From JACCZR01 sp963830065 (lineage in GTDB: Bacteria; Actinomycetota; Thermoleophilia; Solirubrobacterales; Thermoleophilaceae): DNA of 64,000 nucleotides. Below are positions 62,556-64,000 of the stretch, in pieces (positions within the stretch are counted from its first letter, which is position 1; each line of letters starts with the position of its first letter). The notes beneath the pieces were generated by a model. The model had not been told where the DNA came from. It worked only from the letters and a program-made list of their open reading frames with translations, and searched no databases. The position numbers were made by a program, and so were the translations under genes. The stretch is taken from positions 124,001 through 188,000 of the forward strand of contig CAWHLA010000011.1 of NCBI GenBank assembly GCA_963830065.1, read 5' to 3'.

Positions 62556-64000
62556 TCAGGCCTTGGCCCCGGCCTCCTCGGTCTCCAGCTCGCCCTCCTC
62601 GAGGCGCGTGCGCAGCACCTTCTTGTCGAACTTGCCGACGCTGGTCTTCGGCACCTCCTCGATGAAGGCGAACTGCTCCGGCACCCACCACTTGGCCACC
62701 CGCTCACCCAGGTGCTCGCGCAACTGATCGGCGGAGGGTGACTCGCCCTCCTCGCACACCACGCAGGCCAGCGGGCGCTCCGACCAGCGCTCGTCCGGCC
62801 GCGCGATCACCGCCGCCTCGGCCACGCCGGGGTGCGACATCAGCTCGTTCTCCAGGTCGACCGACGAGATCCACTCGCCGCCCGACTTGATCACGTCCTT
62901 GGAGCGGTCGGAGATGCGGATCGTGCCGCGCTCGTCGATCGAGGCAACGTCGCCGGTGCGCAGCCAGCCGTCGTGGAACTTCTCCGCGCCGGCCGGGTCC
63001 TCGTAGTACTCCGAGCAGATCCACGGCCCGCGGATCTCCAGCTCGCCGGTCTGCTCGCCGTCGAAGGGCAGCGGCTCGCCCTGCTCGTCGCAGATGCGGA
63101 TGTCCAGCAGCGGGAGCGGGTGTCCGGCGGTGGCGCGCTGCTCCCAGTGCTCCTCGCCCTCGGCGTCGGGCAGCGGATGGGCCACCGAGGCCAGCGGGCT
63201 GGTCTCGGTCATCCCCCACGCCTGCACGATCCTCATTCCGTGGCGCTCCTCGAACTGCTCCATCAGCGAGCGCGGCACGGCCGAGCCACCGCAGGCCACG
63301 ATCCGGATGCTGGACAGGTCGGGCTGGTTCTCGTCGGCGTAGCGCAGCAGGTCGAGCCAGATGGTGGGCACGGCGCCGGCCACGGTCACCTTCTCGTTCT
63401 CGATCAGCTTGGCCAGCGGCTCGGCCTGGAGGAACTGGCTGGGCATCACCAGGTCGGCCCCCATGAGCATCGCCCCGTGGGCGAGGCTCCAGGCGTTGGC
63501 GTGGAACATCGGCACGACCGGCATGACGCGGTCGCCGCGCGACACCCCGAGCCCGTCGGCCAGGCCCGTCGCGAGCGCCTGCAGCAAGGTCGATCGGTGG
63601 GAGTAGAGGACGCCCTTTGGGTTGCCGGTGGTGCCGCTCGTGTAACACAGCCCCGCCGCCTGGCGGTCGTCGATCTCCGGGTAGTCGAAGCCCTCGTCGC
63701 CCTCCTCCAGCAGCTCGTCCATCGTCATCGCGTTGGGAAGGGAGCCGGTCTCGGACCCGCCCATGACCACGAAGCGCTCGACGGTGTCGAAGCTCTCGGC
63801 GTGCTCTGACAGGGCGTCCACCAGCAGCGAGTCGACCAACACGACCTTGTCCTGGGCGTGGTTGGCGATGTAGGTGAGCTGCTGGGCGAACAGGCGGATG
63901 TTCAGCGTGTGAAGCACCGCGCCCATCGTCGGGATGGCCAGGTAGGCCTCCAGGTGGTGCTGGGAGTTCCACGCGAAGGTGGCCACCCGGTCGCCGGGCT
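62556..64000 (-). CDS. Long-chain fatty acyl-CoA ligase (runs off the right edge)
   Basis: An AMP-forming ligase, N-terminus missing beyond base 64000. The P-loop motif YTSGTTGNPKGVLYSHRS, the aromatic WGMTETSP motif, WLRTGDVASIDERGTIRISD and the C-terminal SGGEWISSVDLENEL with the late catalytic Lys region KTSVGKFDKKVLR are intact. It activates a fatty acid to acyl-CoA. An in-frame ATG at 63986 is internal: the preceding codons (PGDRV) already match the family. Confidence 0.92.
   Translation of the reverse strand, partial: PGDRVATFAWNSQHHLEAYLAIPTMGAVLHTLNIRLFAQQLTYIANHAQDKVVLVDSLLVDALSEHAESFDTVERFVVMGGSETGSLPNAMTMDELLEEGDEGFDYPEIDDRQAAGLCYTSGTTGNPKGVLYSHRSTLLQALATGLADGLGVSRGDRVMPVVPMFHANAWSLAHGAMLMGADLVMPSQFLQAEPLAKLIENEKVTVAGAVPTIWLDLLRYADENQPDLSSIRIVACGGSAVPRSLMEQFEERHGMRIVQAWGMTETSPLASVAHPLPDAEGEEHWEQRATAGHPLPLLDIRICDEQGEPLPFDGEQTGELEIRGPWICSEYYEDPAGAEKFHDGWLRTGDVASIDERGTIRISDRSKDVIKSGGEWISSVDLENELMSHPGVAEAAVIARPDERWSERPLACVVCEEGESPSADQLREHLGERVAKWWVPEQFAFIEEVPKTSVGKFDKKVLRTRLEEGELETEEAGAKA

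Overview
The window is GC-rich, densely packed bacterial chromosome. Tightly overlapping operons (ATGA, GTGA and TTGA junctions), frequent GTG and TTG starts, and many probable leaderless transcripts (a TAnnnT -10 box ending 6-10 bases before the start codon) point to an actinobacterium. Gene content (GlcDEF with malate synthase, LutABC, an Rv1264-like cyclase, several GT-C membrane proteins, a DUF559 protein) fits a deep-branching group such as Thermoleophilia/Solirubrobacterales. That placement is inferred from style and content, not from a search.

Layout. 1-8 kb, minus strand: recG (cut by the left edge), a FakA/YloV-like DAK2 protein, rpmB, then a riboflavin operon ribD-ribE-ribBA-ribH that runs on into an L-threonine aldolase gene and a SHOCT-domain membrane protein. 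8-28.5 kb: a surface-glycan region. It holds three paralogous GT-C-type membrane proteins sharing a D-x-WAW-x-x-WGR motif, two GT39-like glycosyltransferases, a UDP-galactopyranose-mutase-like flavoprotein, an LPG-synthase/UPF0104 protein, a secreted GH2 hydrolase, a rhomboid protease, an ABC-2 exporter, a GT2 glycosyltransferase, a methyltransferase and a flippase. It also contains a decayed GH6 cellulase gene with a second partial copy beside it. 29-31 kb: fmt and small genes. 30.4-40.5 kb: divergent carbon-acid loci, lutABC on one side and lldP-glcDEF-membrane protein-malate synthase on the other, for lactate and glycolate oxidation and entry of glyoxylate as malate.

40.5-55 kb: def, priA (carrying two apparent frameshifts), an adenylate cyclase, a terminator repeat, metK, der, cmk and a large aromatic amino acid cluster (aroA, tyrA, two adjacent DAHP synthases of different subclasses, hisC, aroH, rluB). 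The DAHP synthase genes are preceded by a 21-codon leader peptide ending in Tyr-Ser-Phe-Trp-Arg-Phe-Leu. Its last codons can pair with RNA touching the aroF ribosome-binding site. This looks like an aromatic-responsive translational attenuator and is the most interesting signal in the window. 55-64 kb: rlmN, two small proteins, an EamA transporter divergent from a LysR regulator, a polysaccharide deacetylase, an AbiEi/DUF559-like protein, scpAB, trpS and an acyl-CoA ligase cut by the right edge.

No tRNA, rRNA, CRISPR array, insertion sequence or prophage was recognised.
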